From the NCBI RefSeq assembly GCF_008065135.1, contig NZ_CP042914.1, positions 6,925,404 through 6,989,403 of the forward strand: 64,000 nucleotides of DNA, in the 5' to 3' direction. Made by a program: the position numbers and the translations under genes. The stretch comes from Roseimaritima ulvae (GTDB lineage: Bacteria; Planctomycetota; Planctomycetia; Pirellulales; Pirellulaceae). Below the pieces are notes generated by a model. That model made no database searches. It saw only the letters and a list, made by a program, of their open reading frames with translations, and was not told the DNA's origin. Below, in pieces: positions 1 to 9,444 of this stretch; position 1 is the first letter of the stretch; each line of letters starts with the position of its first letter.

Positions 1-712
1 TTTGAGACAACTTGCGATACTGACTTGCCAATATGTTGCCGCCGCGATCCACGTACCCCTGCAAGGAAACCAATGACGTCACCGGTCCTGCAATAAACTC
101 TTCCGCCAGAATATCGCAACTGGGGCCCTGACTGCCGCGGGCATCCGCCCAAGCCAAAAAGTCGGGGACGGTTTCAAACAGTTCATAAAAACTGAACCCG
201 AGCGCGGTTTGATTATCGCCCTTCGTTGTCGGCTTAACGACGATCGGAAAGGACATGCCTTCCACCACCCGCTGGTACGCTGGCCAACTGTCTCCCTTGC
301 CGTATCCGATCGCCTTGGCGGTACATACCCGCTGTTGCTGACACCACTGCTTGAAGCGAGTCTTGTCAGCACATAACAATGCCGCCTGTGGATTGGCACA
401 GGGGATCACCACACCTGCACGCTGGTACCGATCGGAATGCTCCAGACAATCCACCAGCCAGCGTTCATCGGTTGGAAACAGGACGACGGGGTTGGGCAGT
501 TGCTCCACCCATGTCAGTAGCGCCGCTCGCTTGGCTTCAAAGGTCAGCGCACTGGATACCAACTGGCGATCGTGAAACAGCCTGGACTTTTCTAGTAGCG
601 GGGCCGCCGAGTCATCGAACCCATAGCAGGGAACCCCAACCGCATGCAGGCTGCGTGCCAATCCGTGGGCATTGTAGCCGGAGCCAATTATCAGAGCCGA
701 TACATTAGACAT
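1..712 (-). CDS. ATP-grasp domain protein, 3' end beyond window
   Basis: The reading frame is open from an ATG at 712 down to the window edge, giving about 237 residues of an incomplete protein. The N-terminus (MSNVSALIIGSGYNAHG) looks like a dinucleotide-type pre-ATP-grasp fold. Further on, the segments FPIVVKPTTKGDN and ILAEEFIAGP match the nucleotide-binding lysine strand and the following acidic strand of ATP-grasp carboxylate-amine ligases. The start overlaps the stop of the upstream PLP-enzyme gene by 8 bases, so the two are probably translationally coupled. In this polysaccharide locus a role in attaching an amino acid or amine to a sugar carboxylate is plausible but is inference. The substrate cannot be named and the C-terminal catalytic part is not in the window. 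Confidence 0.75.
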   Translation of the reverse strand, partial: MSNVSALIIGSGYNAHGLARSLHAVGVPCYGFDDSAAPLLEKSRLFHDRQLVSSALTFEAKRAALLTWVEQLPNPVVLFPTDERWLVDCLEHSDRYQRAGVVIPCANPQAALLCADKTRFKQWCQQQRVCTAKAIGYGKGDSWPAYQRVVEGMSFPIVVKPTTKGDNQTALGFSFYELFETVPDFLAWADARGSQGPSCDILAEEFIAGPVTSLVSLQGYVDRGGNILASQYRKLSQ

Positions 713-1721
713 CATCAAAACCTTTGTTATGCATCACAATCAGGTTGGGCCTCAAACTGGTCACGCGATCATGAAATACGGCGTAAGGAGGCTTAACCCG
801 ATTTGGCAACGTTCCTGGCGCAGAGTCAATAATCAAATACGGACTCGATGTCCTGAATGGCAGTTCGCGAACCGCCAAATCTGAATCCGCCAATCGGGTT
901 CGCTGCTGCACCAATCGGTCGACCGCGTCCATCCCTAAGACGGCCAGTACCAGTTGCAGTTTCGATGGCTGCCGAGCGACCAAGTCAAAGGGAAATCGCT
1001 CGCACGTTGAATATTCAAACGTTCTTGGTGGCTGTACTTGAGCGTCGCGTGAGGAGCGAAACAGCGAGCGTACCAGGGCCCGCGAGGCTTTGCGGCCATA
1101 GTAGTAATACAGGCAGCCCGACTCGCGCAGCGATGGTGAGGGCGAAGAAAAGTTCAGCGGTTGCGGAGACAGAATCCCGCCCCCCATCGCTCCTGGAAAG
1201 CTCTTGTCGTTGAAACTCAACACCGCGCTCAACTGGCTTGCGAATCCTGATGGAATCCTGTGTCGCAACGTGACGTCCTGACAGATATCCAACAATACGT
1301 GGACGCCTGACGCCAACAACCTCCGCCGCACCGATGCTTCGTTTAAAACATCGAGGCCGCCCGCAGATCCATAGATACTAGCGAACACCATAATCGCAGC
1401 GTGCGGGTCCGCAATCGCCAGATCCAGGGCTTTCCGATCGGGATTGAAATTCTCGTCGGTCGCGTAAGAGACTGTTTCAAAACCAGCTTCGCGAAGCGCC
1501 CTTTCGACAACATTACAAATGTAATCAGGAACGTAGGCTTTACGACGATCCGTGTTCTGCCTCAGTTGTTGCGCTAGCTGTAGGATCGCGGTGCGTCCTG
1601 AAAACGTTGGCGTGAACACCAGCGAATCCGTATCGACCCGCTTGCGCAACCGGTTGACCAAGGCACGATGGCTACACAGATGCAGCCATAGAAAACGGAG
1701 CATGGCGACCACGGATGTCAT
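705..1721 (-). CDS. DegT/DnrJ-like PLP-dependent enzyme, divergent
   Basis: The product has 338 residues and the fold signature of the DegT/DnrJ/EryC1/StrS aminotransferase family. The pattern is SGRTAILQLA (substrate loop), YVPDYICN, SIYGSAGGLD, HVLLDICQDV (the aspartate that pairs with the PLP ring) and SFNDKSFPGAMGGG, whose lysine is the expected Schiff-base residue. It is shorter and more divergent than the WbpE-type enzyme encoded at 4055-5209. I chose the ATG at 1721 because it lies just after the stop of the upstream methyltransferase (1724); an in-frame ATG at 1796 would overlap that gene by 73 bases. It probably aminates or remodels a sugar or small acid within the polysaccharide pathway. 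The exact reaction is unknown. Confidence 0.7.
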   Translation of the reverse strand: MTSVVAMLRFLWLHLCSHRALVNRLRKRVDTDSLVFTPTFSGRTAILQLAQQLRQNTDRRKAYVPDYICNVVERALREAGFETVSYATDENFNPDRKALDLAIADPHAAIMVFASIYGSAGGLDVLNEASVRRRLLASGVHVLLDICQDVTLRHRIPSGFASQLSAVLSFNDKSFPGAMGGGILSPQPLNFSSPSPSLRESGCLYYYYGRKASRALVRSLFRSSRDAQVQPPRTFEYSTCERFPFDLVARQPSKLQLVLAVLGMDAVDRLVQQRTRLADSDLAVRELPFRTSSPYLIIDSAPGTLPNRVKPPYAVFHDRVTSLRPNLIVMHNKGFDDV

Positions 1722-1723
1722 GG

Positions 1724-2533
1724 CTACGCTTGGTTTCGACGAAACACGAGGACCTTGTAGTCTGCCCAGGCATGCGCCCCGAGCCGATGAAGCCATTTCT
1801 CCCCTGCCGCGAATCGCTTGGCGATCGTCGTGTCATCATAGGGTGAGTTAGCGAGCCATTCGCGGTATGGCCAAAACAGCACGCCGCTGCGAAAGGTCAA
1901 TTTCAACCCCAACTCAGAAAAAGCGTCGACGACTTGCTTGGATGAAAACCACGCACGTGACATCCACTTGTTGCGATGAAAGGGATCGATCATCAGGATC
2001 TGGCCACCGGGCTTGAGCATCCTGGCCGCATTCGCAAATGACTTCCGCATGCTATCCAGATCGCGAATCGCAGAATAGCACCCCGAAGAAACAATCAGGT
2101 CATACAGCTCCGCGCCGGGGCAGTAGTCTTCCGCGGAACTAGCCAAATAACGGATCTGTGATGAATTGGTTTCTTCTTTGGCACGCTCGACCATTTCTTC
2201 AAAATCAACGGCATCCACGTGAACCTGGTCATTCAGTTCAGCGATCATCCGGGCCACCACGCCGATTCCGCAACCGATATCCAAAACCCGCGACCCCGTC
2301 GCTAGGGGTTTGACATAGTTGGACATAATTTCCTGCTGCCGGACACGGTAGAGATCGTTGTAGGCAGGATTCACCCACAGCACACTAGCCTGCCCTTCGT
2401 CCTGCGCCCGAGACTTCCAATAAGTGGAAGAATCATATTCCCGTTTCCTTGAGACGGTTCGCCGAAGCAAGGAATAGGCCACTCGCATCGGATGGGGAAT
2501 TTGCTGCCGATTGGGTAAGACCGATATTGCCAC
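1724..2533 (-). CDS. class I SAM-dependent methyltransferase
   Basis: This 269-residue protein carries SAM-binding motif I (VLDIGCGIGVVARMI, near residue 85), the acidic VDAVDFEEMV end of strand 2, and LKPGGQILMIDP as the post-I region. It is a typical Rossmann methyltransferase, probably acting on a sugar or on a small precursor of the cell-surface glycan given its place between the flippase and a PLP enzyme. The start is GTG at 2533, four bases after the flippase stop, with an AAAGG about nine bases upstream. An ATG sixteen codons further in is possible. The substrate cannot be deduced. Confidence 0.8.
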   Translation of the reverse strand: MAISVLPNRQQIPHPMRVAYSLLRRTVSRKREYDSSTYWKSRAQDEGQASVLWVNPAYNDLYRVRQQEIMSNYVKPLATGSRVLDIGCGIGVVARMIAELNDQVHVDAVDFEEMVERAKEETNSSQIRYLASSAEDYCPGAELYDLIVSSGCYSAIRDLDSMRKSFANAARMLKPGGQILMIDPFHRNKWMSRAWFSSKQVVDAFSELGLKLTFRSGVLFWPYREWLANSPYDDTTIAKRFAAGEKWLHRLGAHAWADYKVLVFRRNQA

Positions 2534-2537
2534 GGCA

Positions 2538-4058
2538 TTAAGCCTTTCGAGGAAAGAGGGAAGAACGTAGCAGCCAGCGCGCGTGGCCTATTTCAAACGG
2601 AGTCCAGTAGACGGTAAACGAGAACAGTGTCACGCCTACCCCGTACAACACGATCGACATATTCCGGTCCATCAGAGCGTGCAGCAAGAAGCCGCACCCG
2701 CTGGTGCAAGCCAAATAGGCGAGATAGCGTGAGATCCCGTCCACCGCTTGTAATCGATTCAGGCTGTATAAAGCAACTTCAGTTAGCCAATACGCTGAAT
2801 AGGCGAGCAACGTGGCAATAACGGCCCCCCAGACTCCCATGCTGGGAGCCAGACACAGCAGTGCCACGACCATCGTGATCCACTGCACCACCGCACACCA
2901 GAGCACCTGCCGTTCGAGTCCGATGGCTTTCAAATTAGCCGAATAGGGCGGCGCATAGTAGATAATGAACGCCAGTGACAAAAGCTGCATATAGTCCGCC
3001 ATCTGGTGCCCTTTTGCACCAAACAGAAGCTGACAAATGACGTCAGGGAACACCAATGCCCCAACCAGCACACTGCCGGTGAAAAAAAATGCCATCTTGT
3101 GGCAAAGCTGGATTCTTTTCGTCAGATGCTCCCGCTCCGCATACCGAACCGAAGCGATGTATGGTGAGAAAAACTGCATAATGAACTGATTGCCCATCAC
3201 CATCAATGCGAGTGGCTTGGACGCAGCGTTGAAGATACCGGCCTCACGAACAGTCAGCAGTACGGGCAGCATGATTGTCACCGTCTGCACGCCCATGCGA
3301 TACAAAATGCTGTCCAAACCGATGGTCAGCGAACGCCTCATGATCAGCGGCAGCTGAGCTCCCAGGCCCTGAACCGAACGTAATAACCCAGCGCGACGCA
3401 GACATAGCCCCGCAGTCAATGGCCCCAACAATTGGCAACAGGACCATACACAAGCGACTTTAGGTAACGACTCATGTGCTAATAGCAAAGGCGTTACAAC
3501 CACGGCTGTAGTGATCCCCACCATGGCCGCGGGAAATAGCGGCCAGTGCATCTCACGCCGCCCCCGGAACACCGCGTTCATCATGTCCGTGACCACCGTA
3601 AACCAGTAGCCAACCGACAGAATTAAAATCAACTGTAAAACCTGTGAATCATACCCCAATAACAATGGAACGATCACCAGAAACGGCGACGCAACCAATG
3701 AGAACACCAACAGTGACAGAAAGCCAGCACAGCAGATGGCGTCTTGCTTTGAGTAGTCGCGGGGTTTCGTCTCAGCAACCTGAAAGCACACCGTGCTTCC
3801 CACACCCAAAGCAAAAAACACCGACATCAGGTTTACGAACGCCAGGGCGACGCTGTAACGACCAAAGCTATCCAGATCATAGGCCCGAGCCATCAGCAGC
3901 AAAATCAACAGCGGCGCAACCACCGCAATCAGCTGCAAACACCCCGCTGCGATGAAATTGCAAACGTGACGTCGAGGCCGTGCGGCAGCGTCTGGTGGTG
4001 AGGCGGCTGATGAAGTTTGTGTAGACAAGGTGATACTGAAACTCCGGTGTAGATTCAC
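2538..4058 (-). CDS. Wzx-type polysaccharide flippase
   Basis: This 506-residue integral membrane protein has about twelve to fourteen hydrophobic segments, starting with FIAAGCLQLIAVVAPLLILLLMA near residue 35. The DSFGRYSVALAFVNL segment after the first helix is typical of the oligosaccharide flippase (MOP/MVF-like, Wzx/RfbX) family. It would move undecaprenyl-linked repeat units to the periplasmic side of the inner membrane, where the Wzy-type enzyme of this locus could polymerise them. The start is a GTG whose first bases overlap the stop of the aminotransferase gene upstream (GTGA overlap), indicating coupled translation. Confidence 0.85.
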   Translation of the reverse strand: MNLHRSFSITLSTQTSSAASPPDAAARPRRHVCNFIAAGCLQLIAVVAPLLILLLMARAYDLDSFGRYSVALAFVNLMSVFFALGVGSTVCFQVAETKPRDYSKQDAICCAGFLSLLVFSLVASPFLVIVPLLLGYDSQVLQLILILSVGYWFTVVTDMMNAVFRGRREMHWPLFPAAMVGITTAVVVTPLLLAHESLPKVACVWSCCQLLGPLTAGLCLRRAGLLRSVQGLGAQLPLIMRRSLTIGLDSILYRMGVQTVTIMLPVLLTVREAGIFNAASKPLALMVMGNQFIMQFFSPYIASVRYAEREHLTKRIQLCHKMAFFFTGSVLVGALVFPDVICQLLFGAKGHQMADYMQLLSLAFIIYYAPPYSANLKAIGLERQVLWCAVVQWITMVVALLCLAPSMGVWGAVIATLLAYSAYWLTEVALYSLNRLQAVDGISRYLAYLACTSGCGFLLHALMDRNMSIVLYGVGVTLFSFTVYWTPFEIGHARWLLRSSLFPRKA

Positions 4059-5209
4059 GCTATTCGCTGATTGGCCGGGGTGGCCAGAACCTGCGCAAGA
4101 CTGTCAACCACCAAACCCGCTTGTTCGTTGGTCAGTTCCGGAAACATGGGAAGACTGAGGCAATGATCCGCAGCGAATTCGGCGTGCGGGAAGGCCCCTT
4201 TTTGATACCCCAAATTCGCATGAACCGCCTGGAGATGCAGAGGAATGGGGTAATACACCGCCGAACCAATCCCATCTCGAGTCAAATGCTCTTGCACGTC
4301 CGCACGCTGGGAAACCTGCACGGTGTACTGATGGAACACACATTCCAGCGGCACATCTGCGGTCGATGCTTTACCCGATTCAGTTAGATCTGACGGGCAG
4401 CGGATTTCGGGAAAACCGCGAAGCGCTGCAGTGTAAGCGGCGGCGATGCGACGGCGTGCTTCGTTCCACTCGCTGATATGTTTCAGTTTAACCCGCAGAA
4501 TTGCGGCTTGAATTTCATCCAGACGGCTGTTGAGCCCCAATTCCGAATGATGGTACTTTATTTTGCCTCCGTGCCGACGCAGCATTTCACTACGTTCAAA
4601 CACTTCATCGCTATTGGTTACGATCATGCCTCCATCGCCAAAGCATCCCAGGTTCTTGCTAGGAAAGAAGCTAAGACAACCAACGGTACCAAGCGTGCCA
4701 ACCGATTGACCGTTGTATTTGGCGCCAAAGGCTTGGGCGCAGTCTTCGACAACAGCCAGATCATAGCGATCCGCCAGCTGGCCGATGGTTGCCATGTCGC
4801 AGGGTTGGCCGTATAGATGAACCGGCAATATCGCCTTGGTATTGCTCGTCACAACGCGTTCAATCGCGTTGGCATCCATATTGTAGGTATGGGGATCAAT
4901 GTCGACGAACACCGGCGTAGCCCCCACCAGCCCAATGGCTTCGGTTGTGGCCACGAAAGTAAACGGTGTCGTAATGACTTCGTCGCCGGGGCCGATATTC
5001 AACGCTCGCAGAGCCAGGTGCAGTGCGTCGGTCCCGCTGTTGACAGCGATTGCGTGCTTACACCCCAGATACTCCGCGATTTCCTCTTCCAGGGCGTTTA
5101 CATTCGGGCCCAAAATATAGTGTCCTGCCGCCATGACTTCGGCGACCACCCGCTGCAACTCGTCGGCGTGGTTTGCATACTGTATCTGGAGGTCACAGAG
5201 TGGGATCAT
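4055..5209 (-). CDS. wbpE: DegT/DnrJ/EryC1/StrS sugar aminotransferase (WbpE-like)
   Basis: The 384-residue product shows the complete sugar-aminotransferase pattern: AVNSGTDALHLALRAL, DEVITTPFTFVATTEAI, ILPVHLYGQPCDM, VVEDCAQAFGA and the PLP lysine in CLSFFPSKNLGCFGDGGMI. With the dehydrogenase (5839-6819) and hexapeptide acetyltransferase (5233-5826) immediately upstream it reconstitutes WbpB-WbpD-WbpE, which converts UDP-GlcNAcA to UDP-GlcNAc(3NAc)A in Pseudomonas. WbpE makes the 3-amino group from the 3-keto intermediate. I chose the ATG at 5209 (MIPLCDLQ), the usual N-terminus of the family; a longer GTG frame to 5293 would run into the acetyltransferase gene. Confidence 0.9.
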   Translation of the reverse strand: MIPLCDLQIQYANHADELQRVVAEVMAAGHYILGPNVNALEEEIAEYLGCKHAIAVNSGTDALHLALRALNIGPGDEVITTPFTFVATTEAIGLVGATPVFVDIDPHTYNMDANAIERVVTSNTKAILPVHLYGQPCDMATIGQLADRYDLAVVEDCAQAFGAKYNGQSVGTLGTVGCLSFFPSKNLGCFGDGGMIVTNSDEVFERSEMLRRHGGKIKYHHSELGLNSRLDEIQAAILRVKLKHISEWNEARRRIAAAYTAALRGFPEIRCPSDLTESGKASTADVPLECVFHQYTVQVSQRADVQEHLTRDGIGSAVYYPIPLHLQAVHANLGYQKGAFPHAEFAADHCLSLPMFPELTNEQAGLVVDSLAQVLATPANQRIA

Positions 5210-5232
5210 GACGTGGTCGCCGAACGCTGAAA

Positions 5233-5826
5233 CTAGAAGGAAGGGGTAACGGGAGTCAGAGTGTCGTTTTGAATTTCGTAACCGCGGCCACACTCCTTAC
5301 ACTTGACAACGTTGGCATCACAGGTCAGCACGAGACCGCATTCACACGCCCACCCGTGTTGTTTTGCGGGGTTGCCATACACGACCGCGTAGGCCGGAAC
5401 ATCGCGGGTCACCACAGCCCCGGCTCCAACGAGAGCAAAAGAACCAATTTCATTACCACAGATGACGGTGGCGTTGGCACCAATACTCGCGCCACGCCGG
5501 ACGTGGGTTTGCAGGTTATCTTCAGGACGATTACGAGGAAATGCGCTACGTGGGGTATTGATGTTAGTAAACACCATGGAGGGGCCACAAAACACATCGT
5601 CTTCCAGATGTACGCCGTTGTAGATGGACACGTTATTCTGAATTTTGCAGTTATTGCCCACGCTAACGTTGGGACCAATCACGACATTCTGCCCGATCCG
5701 GCACTGCGTCCCGATTTGTGACCCTGTGAGCACATGGCAAAAATGCCATATCTGCGTGCCTTCGCCGATGCTCACCCCGTCATCGATGTAGGACGACTCA
5801 TGCACTTGAAATTGGAGACCTGCCAT
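5233..5826 (-). CDS. wbpD: WbpD/WlbB-like UDP-sugar N-acetyltransferase
   Basis: This 197-residue protein is built almost wholly of left-handed beta-helix hexapeptide repeats (IGEGTQIW, IGTQCRIGQNVVIGPNVSVGNNCKIQNNVSIY, IGANATVICGNEIG). It also has the PRSAFPRN loop and the GNPAKQ exit characteristic of UDP-2-acetamido-3-amino-2,3-dideoxy-glucuronate N-acetyltransferases. The C-terminus carries a small CEC...CKEC cysteine set (residues near 160-180), likely a zinc ribbon, as in several family members. It would acetylate the 3-amino group made by the neighbouring aminotransferase. The gene lies 12 bases after the dehydrogenase gene in the same direction. Confidence 0.9.
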   Translation of the reverse strand: MAGLQFQVHESSYIDDGVSIGEGTQIWHFCHVLTGSQIGTQCRIGQNVVIGPNVSVGNNCKIQNNVSIYNGVHLEDDVFCGPSMVFTNINTPRSAFPRNRPEDNLQTHVRRGASIGANATVICGNEIGSFALVGAGAVVTRDVPAYAVVYGNPAKQHGWACECGLVLTCDANVVKCKECGRGYEIQNDTLTPVTPSF

Positions 5827-5838
5827 GCGATGGATTCC

Positions 5839-6819
5839 TTAGGCAACGATCCGCTGAGGCACGGGACTGTCGATGAGGAAGGGGTGTCGCAGTCCGCTGC
5901 CCACCGAAGCCGGTGTGTTACTAATCGCGTGCGCGAGTTTGATAGCTGGTTTGGCATCTGCCAATCCAAACCCACCTCCGGCAAGAATGTCTTCATAGAC
6001 GCGTGTGTGCAGGTCGGTGAACCCCTTACTGAACTCGATTTCCTGACCGTCATAGGTCATCGAGCGATGAGCGTAGCCACCTTGCTCTTTTACACTGTTG
6101 GGTAGGTCATTTACATCGGTTGAAAGAAACCAGCGGATATTTGCTTTTTCCAAACGGAGCAAACCCGACATTTTCGTGGGTTCGTTGAGATGGACTTCTG
6201 AATGCTCGGGCTCACCAAACAGCCACAGTAATAGGTCAAAGAAGTGGATCCCGATATTCATGGCAACACCGCCGGATTTTTCTTTTTGACCTTTCCAAGA
6301 CACCTGATACCAAGCGCCCCTGCGAGTGATGTAGCTGAGGCAAATGTCCGCTTTACCGCTGGCCGATGTTTCCGCTATCTGTTTTTTCAAGGCGATTAAC
6401 GACGGCAGTAAGCGCAATTGCAGCACATTATAAACTCGACCTTTGCTTTCACTTTCCAGTTCTTGCAGGGCATCGATATTCCATGGTGAAACAACTAACG
6501 GCTTTTCGCAGATCGCACTGGCGCCCGTTCGCAAGGCCAACCGCACATGGGCATCATGCAGATAATTAGGGGAGCACACACTGATAAAATGCACCCGATC
6601 CGCTTCTTCTTGCCGCCGCAATTTTTCGATATGGCGGTCGAATCGTTCGTATTCGGTGAAAAAACGGGCGTCTGGAAAATAGCTATCCAAACGTCCCACG
6701 CAATCATGTAAATCCATGGCGGCAACGAGTCGACCACCGGTGTCCTGAATCGCTTGCATGTGACGGGGCGCGATGTATCCGGCAGCGCCGATCAACGCGA
6801 AATTCCGAACCGAAGTCAT
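5839..6819 (-). CDS. wbpB: WbpB/WlbA-like UDP-GlcNAcA 3-dehydrogenase (Gfo/Idh/MocA)
   Basis: The protein has 326 residues from the ATG at 6819, which has AAGGAAG seven bases upstream; the longer frame begins at a TTG and looks spurious. The N-terminal FALIGAAGYIAPRHMQAI is close to the conserved start of WlbA/WbpB dehydrogenases. The catalytic EKPL motif (AICEKPLVV, near residue 115) and the long C-terminal alpha/beta domain of the Gfo/Idh/MocA family follow. The reaction would be NAD-dependent oxidation of UDP-GlcNAcA at C3. The UDP-GlcNAc 6-dehydrogenase that supplies the substrate is not in this window. Confidence 0.9.
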   Translation of the reverse strand: MTSVRNFALIGAAGYIAPRHMQAIQDTGGRLVAAMDLHDCVGRLDSYFPDARFFTEYERFDRHIEKLRRQEEADRVHFISVCSPNYLHDAHVRLALRTGASAICEKPLVVSPWNIDALQELESESKGRVYNVLQLRLLPSLIALKKQIAETSASGKADICLSYITRRGAWYQVSWKGQKEKSGGVAMNIGIHFFDLLLWLFGEPEHSEVHLNEPTKMSGLLRLEKANIRWFLSTDVNDLPNSVKEQGGYAHRSMTYDGQEIEFSKGFTDLHTRVYEDILAGGGFGLADAKPAIKLAHAISNTPASVGSGLRHPFLIDSPVPQRIVA

Positions 6820-6929
6820 GGAGTTACTTCCTTGCAGGGTGGACAAACGGTAGGAGACCTAAAAATAGTCTGGTCGCAACGCTAAGATTTTGGACTGTAC
6901 GAGCCATTTAATTGGATCGTCAAGATGAA

Positions 6930-9428
6930 TTATCGCACCGATCGGCGAAAGTGCCGCTCGAATCGCATCACGACGCGACTGACCTGTTCACTACGGGGCG
7001 CTGCGGTTTGACACTTTTTCAACTGTTTTAACGCGTCCTGTTCACTGTTCTGGTCAACCAACAAGTCAACCAGTTTCAACCGCACCGAAAGCTGCCCAGG
7101 ATGCCGTTGAAGAAACCGTGTCAGGGCTTGGAGTTTAAGCACTGGATCATCCGTTCCTTCGGCAACCACCAAAGCTTGTTCAAAGTAGTACTTGGCCTGA
7201 AGGAGATCCGTCTCTCCTTCCGCTTCGTCCAGCAACTGCAGACAGAAGTGGCGAGCGGCTACGTGGGTTTGCGCGGCGTCATTTCTATTCCTGACCAACG
7301 AATACAACAGCGCGCTGGCGTCTCGGCCCGGGTCGAATCGTTCAATGATTTGCTCAGGCGTATACAGCATCATCAGGATACTCAAAGCCTGTTTTCGAAA
7401 GCGAGGGTCTGCGTCGATGGCAGCTCGCCAATGCTTATCCGATTGGGCAACATCCCCTGCGGCGGTAGCCCGCACGGCTAGCTGCAGGGAAACACGCCCA
7501 TCGACCGGTCGCAGCCGTTGAGCTTGTTGCAACAGGTGCTCTTGGCTCGATAGCCCAACCCCCAGGCGTCCCCCTGCGACGGCGGTAACGAAGTACGCCC
7601 TGGACTCCATCGGACACAATTTGGCGAGTTCCAAACCTTGCCGAACAGCAGCCAGGGCTGTTGCTTGAGGATCTGTTTGGGGCTGATCCATTTGAGCTAG
7701 TAGGTGCACTGCCAATTTCGACCGGGCCAGGACGTGGTGCGGATCTAAATCAATGGTCTGCTCGAGCAAAGCGAACGCACTCTGCTCTGTGTTGCTTGAC
7801 AAAGGTCCTTCCGTGTCACGTACCAGGCGTCGGTACTGATCGTAAGCGACTGCAGCTCTTGCCGGAGCGGCCAGATGGACTGCAGACCAGATTGTCCCGA
7901 TCAATAGCCCCAACGACATCACCAGCGACAATCCGCTTGACAAGCCAACTTGGACCTGCCGGCGTTGCAATGACTGCTGCGTATGCCGCTCCAATACATG
8001 CGGCATCTGAGTAGCGATCGCCACCAAGGCCAGTACCGGAATCAGGCAAGCTGGAATATACCAGGGAAAATCGGCGATCGAGTGGATGCTGCTAACCAGC
8101 ACGCCTGCGGAGATCGCCGCCAGAATTAGCGTTTGATTGATCGTATGTTTCTTTCCGACACATTTGACGACAAGGCAAACGACAGTGAGCACAATGGCGG
8201 CTGCAAGCAGGACTCCCGTAAGCCCGCTTTCGACCAACAAAGTGATCCAACTGCTCTCGGCAGTTGAGAACGTCCGGTGATAGTGTTCATCGACGAAAGC
8301 ACGGTAGGCAAATCGGTGTGTTCCCAAACCGGTTCCAAAAATCGGAAATCCACGCCAGACTTGGATGTCCGCCGCCCACAACTTGTAACGCCAATGCGAA
8401 AGCACAGGTAACCACTTTAGCAACAGCCAAAAACCTGCTGCAACCAACACCGCCAGGCCCCCAGCGGCGAGGCCATAAATTCGTTGGATGTGGTGTGGGA
8501 AGTAACGCAACGAGACGACACGGAGTGCCAAGAAAGTCGCCCATATCAAAGTGCCCAGCATAACGATCGCTGCGCCGCCACGGGAAGGCGTATCGTAAAC
8601 CGTCGCCACCACAACAATTAGACAGACAAGCGCGAACAGGCGACCGATCGATACATGATGCGATTGCCAAAACCGCCCTGCCCCACCGCCCGAATGACTT
8701 GACTGCCGTTTCGAGGGCGGCGATCGAAGCAAAAAATATAAAGTGGAGGGCAGCGCCAAGGCCAATAGGCTGCACAAGTGATTTTCATTCTGAAATGGGC
8801 CGCGAGGAACTTCGCCGGGTTCTCGTGCCGGGTGATCATACCACCATAGAAACCGCCCATTCCCATAGTGCGCTTGCAACATTGCCAATACTGCAAGCAA
8901 CAATGCCGAACATCCCAACCACGCCATGATGCGTTCAACGTCACGTTGTGATTCGATCCTGCCAACCACGCACAGCAGTGCTGCGATGTAACAGATCAGC
9001 ATCGCAAAGGAACGATCGACAAGCTTGGGCGCTAGAGACAGCTGCCGATCCACCTGTAACGCGGCCACAAAAGGCTGCTGCAGATCAAATCGTTGAGCAA
9101 TTCCGGGGGCCAGGTGATGCGTGACGTCGCTGCCGACCGGCAACAACTGAATCAGTGGTAGACAGAGACACGCCAGCACCAGCATCGCTTGCCAGATGGT
9201 AATCCGCAGTGAGCGTCCCAGTAGGACCTTGACTGCTAGCCCCAAACACCCTGGGATGGTGATACAGGCGATGATCCATTTGGCGACCGGATGGCGGCCA
9301 CCAAGCAGTAGCGGAACGATCAACAGGAGTGCGAAGATCGTGAAATCCAAACACGCATTCGCGAGCCGTTCGATGCGATTATCGCGTACGATCGTGCGTG
9401 AACCTTGACTGCGAACGGCAGCGTGCAT
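6930..9428 (-). CDS. O-antigen ligase/polymerase (Wzy_C) with C-terminal TPR-like region
   Basis: The first half of this 832-residue protein is a multi-pass membrane domain. The signature segment is IFGTGLGTHRFAYRAFVDEHY...AESSWITLLVESGLTGVLL, the large periplasmic loop and following helix of the Wzy_C family. The last 250 residues or so are soluble, helical and TPR-like (LDPHHVLARSKLAVHLLAQ, LRPVDGRVSLQLAVRA, DADPRFRKQALSILMML). In this locus it is the likely polymerase or ligase of the surface polysaccharide. I chose the ATG at 9428, 16 bases after the kinase stop, over a TTG at 9524 that lies inside the kinase gene. Confidence 0.85.
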   Translation of the reverse strand: MHAAVRSQGSRTIVRDNRIERLANACLDFTIFALLLIVPLLLGGRHPVAKWIIACITIPGCLGLAVKVLLGRSLRITIWQAMLVLACLCLPLIQLLPVGSDVTHHLAPGIAQRFDLQQPFVAALQVDRQLSLAPKLVDRSFAMLICYIAALLCVVGRIESQRDVERIMAWLGCSALLLAVLAMLQAHYGNGRFLWWYDHPAREPGEVPRGPFQNENHLCSLLALALPSTLYFLLRSPPSKRQSSHSGGGAGRFWQSHHVSIGRLFALVCLIVVVATVYDTPSRGGAAIVMLGTLIWATFLALRVVSLRYFPHHIQRIYGLAAGGLAVLVAAGFWLLLKWLPVLSHWRYKLWAADIQVWRGFPIFGTGLGTHRFAYRAFVDEHYHRTFSTAESSWITLLVESGLTGVLLAAAIVLTVVCLVVKCVGKKHTINQTLILAAISAGVLVSSIHSIADFPWYIPACLIPVLALVAIATQMPHVLERHTQQSLQRRQVQVGLSSGLSLVMSLGLLIGTIWSAVHLAAPARAAVAYDQYRRLVRDTEGPLSSNTEQSAFALLEQTIDLDPHHVLARSKLAVHLLAQMDQPQTDPQATALAAVRQGLELAKLCPMESRAYFVTAVAGGRLGVGLSSQEHLLQQAQRLRPVDGRVSLQLAVRATAAGDVAQSDKHWRAAIDADPRFRKQALSILMMLYTPEQIIERFDPGRDASALLYSLVRNRNDAAQTHVAARHFCLQLLDEAEGETDLLQAKYYFEQALVVAEGTDDPVLKLQALTRFLQRHPGQLSVRLKLVDLLVDQNSEQDALKQLKKCQTAAPRSEQVSRVVMRFERHFRRSVR

Positions 9429-9444
9429 GTGGATGTCCCGGAGA

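Noticed and set aside
1794-1796. ATG at 1796 as start of the PLP-enzyme gene
   Set aside because: It would overlap the methyltransferase gene by 73 bases and add 25 residues unlike the family; the ATG at 1721 fits the operon spacing.
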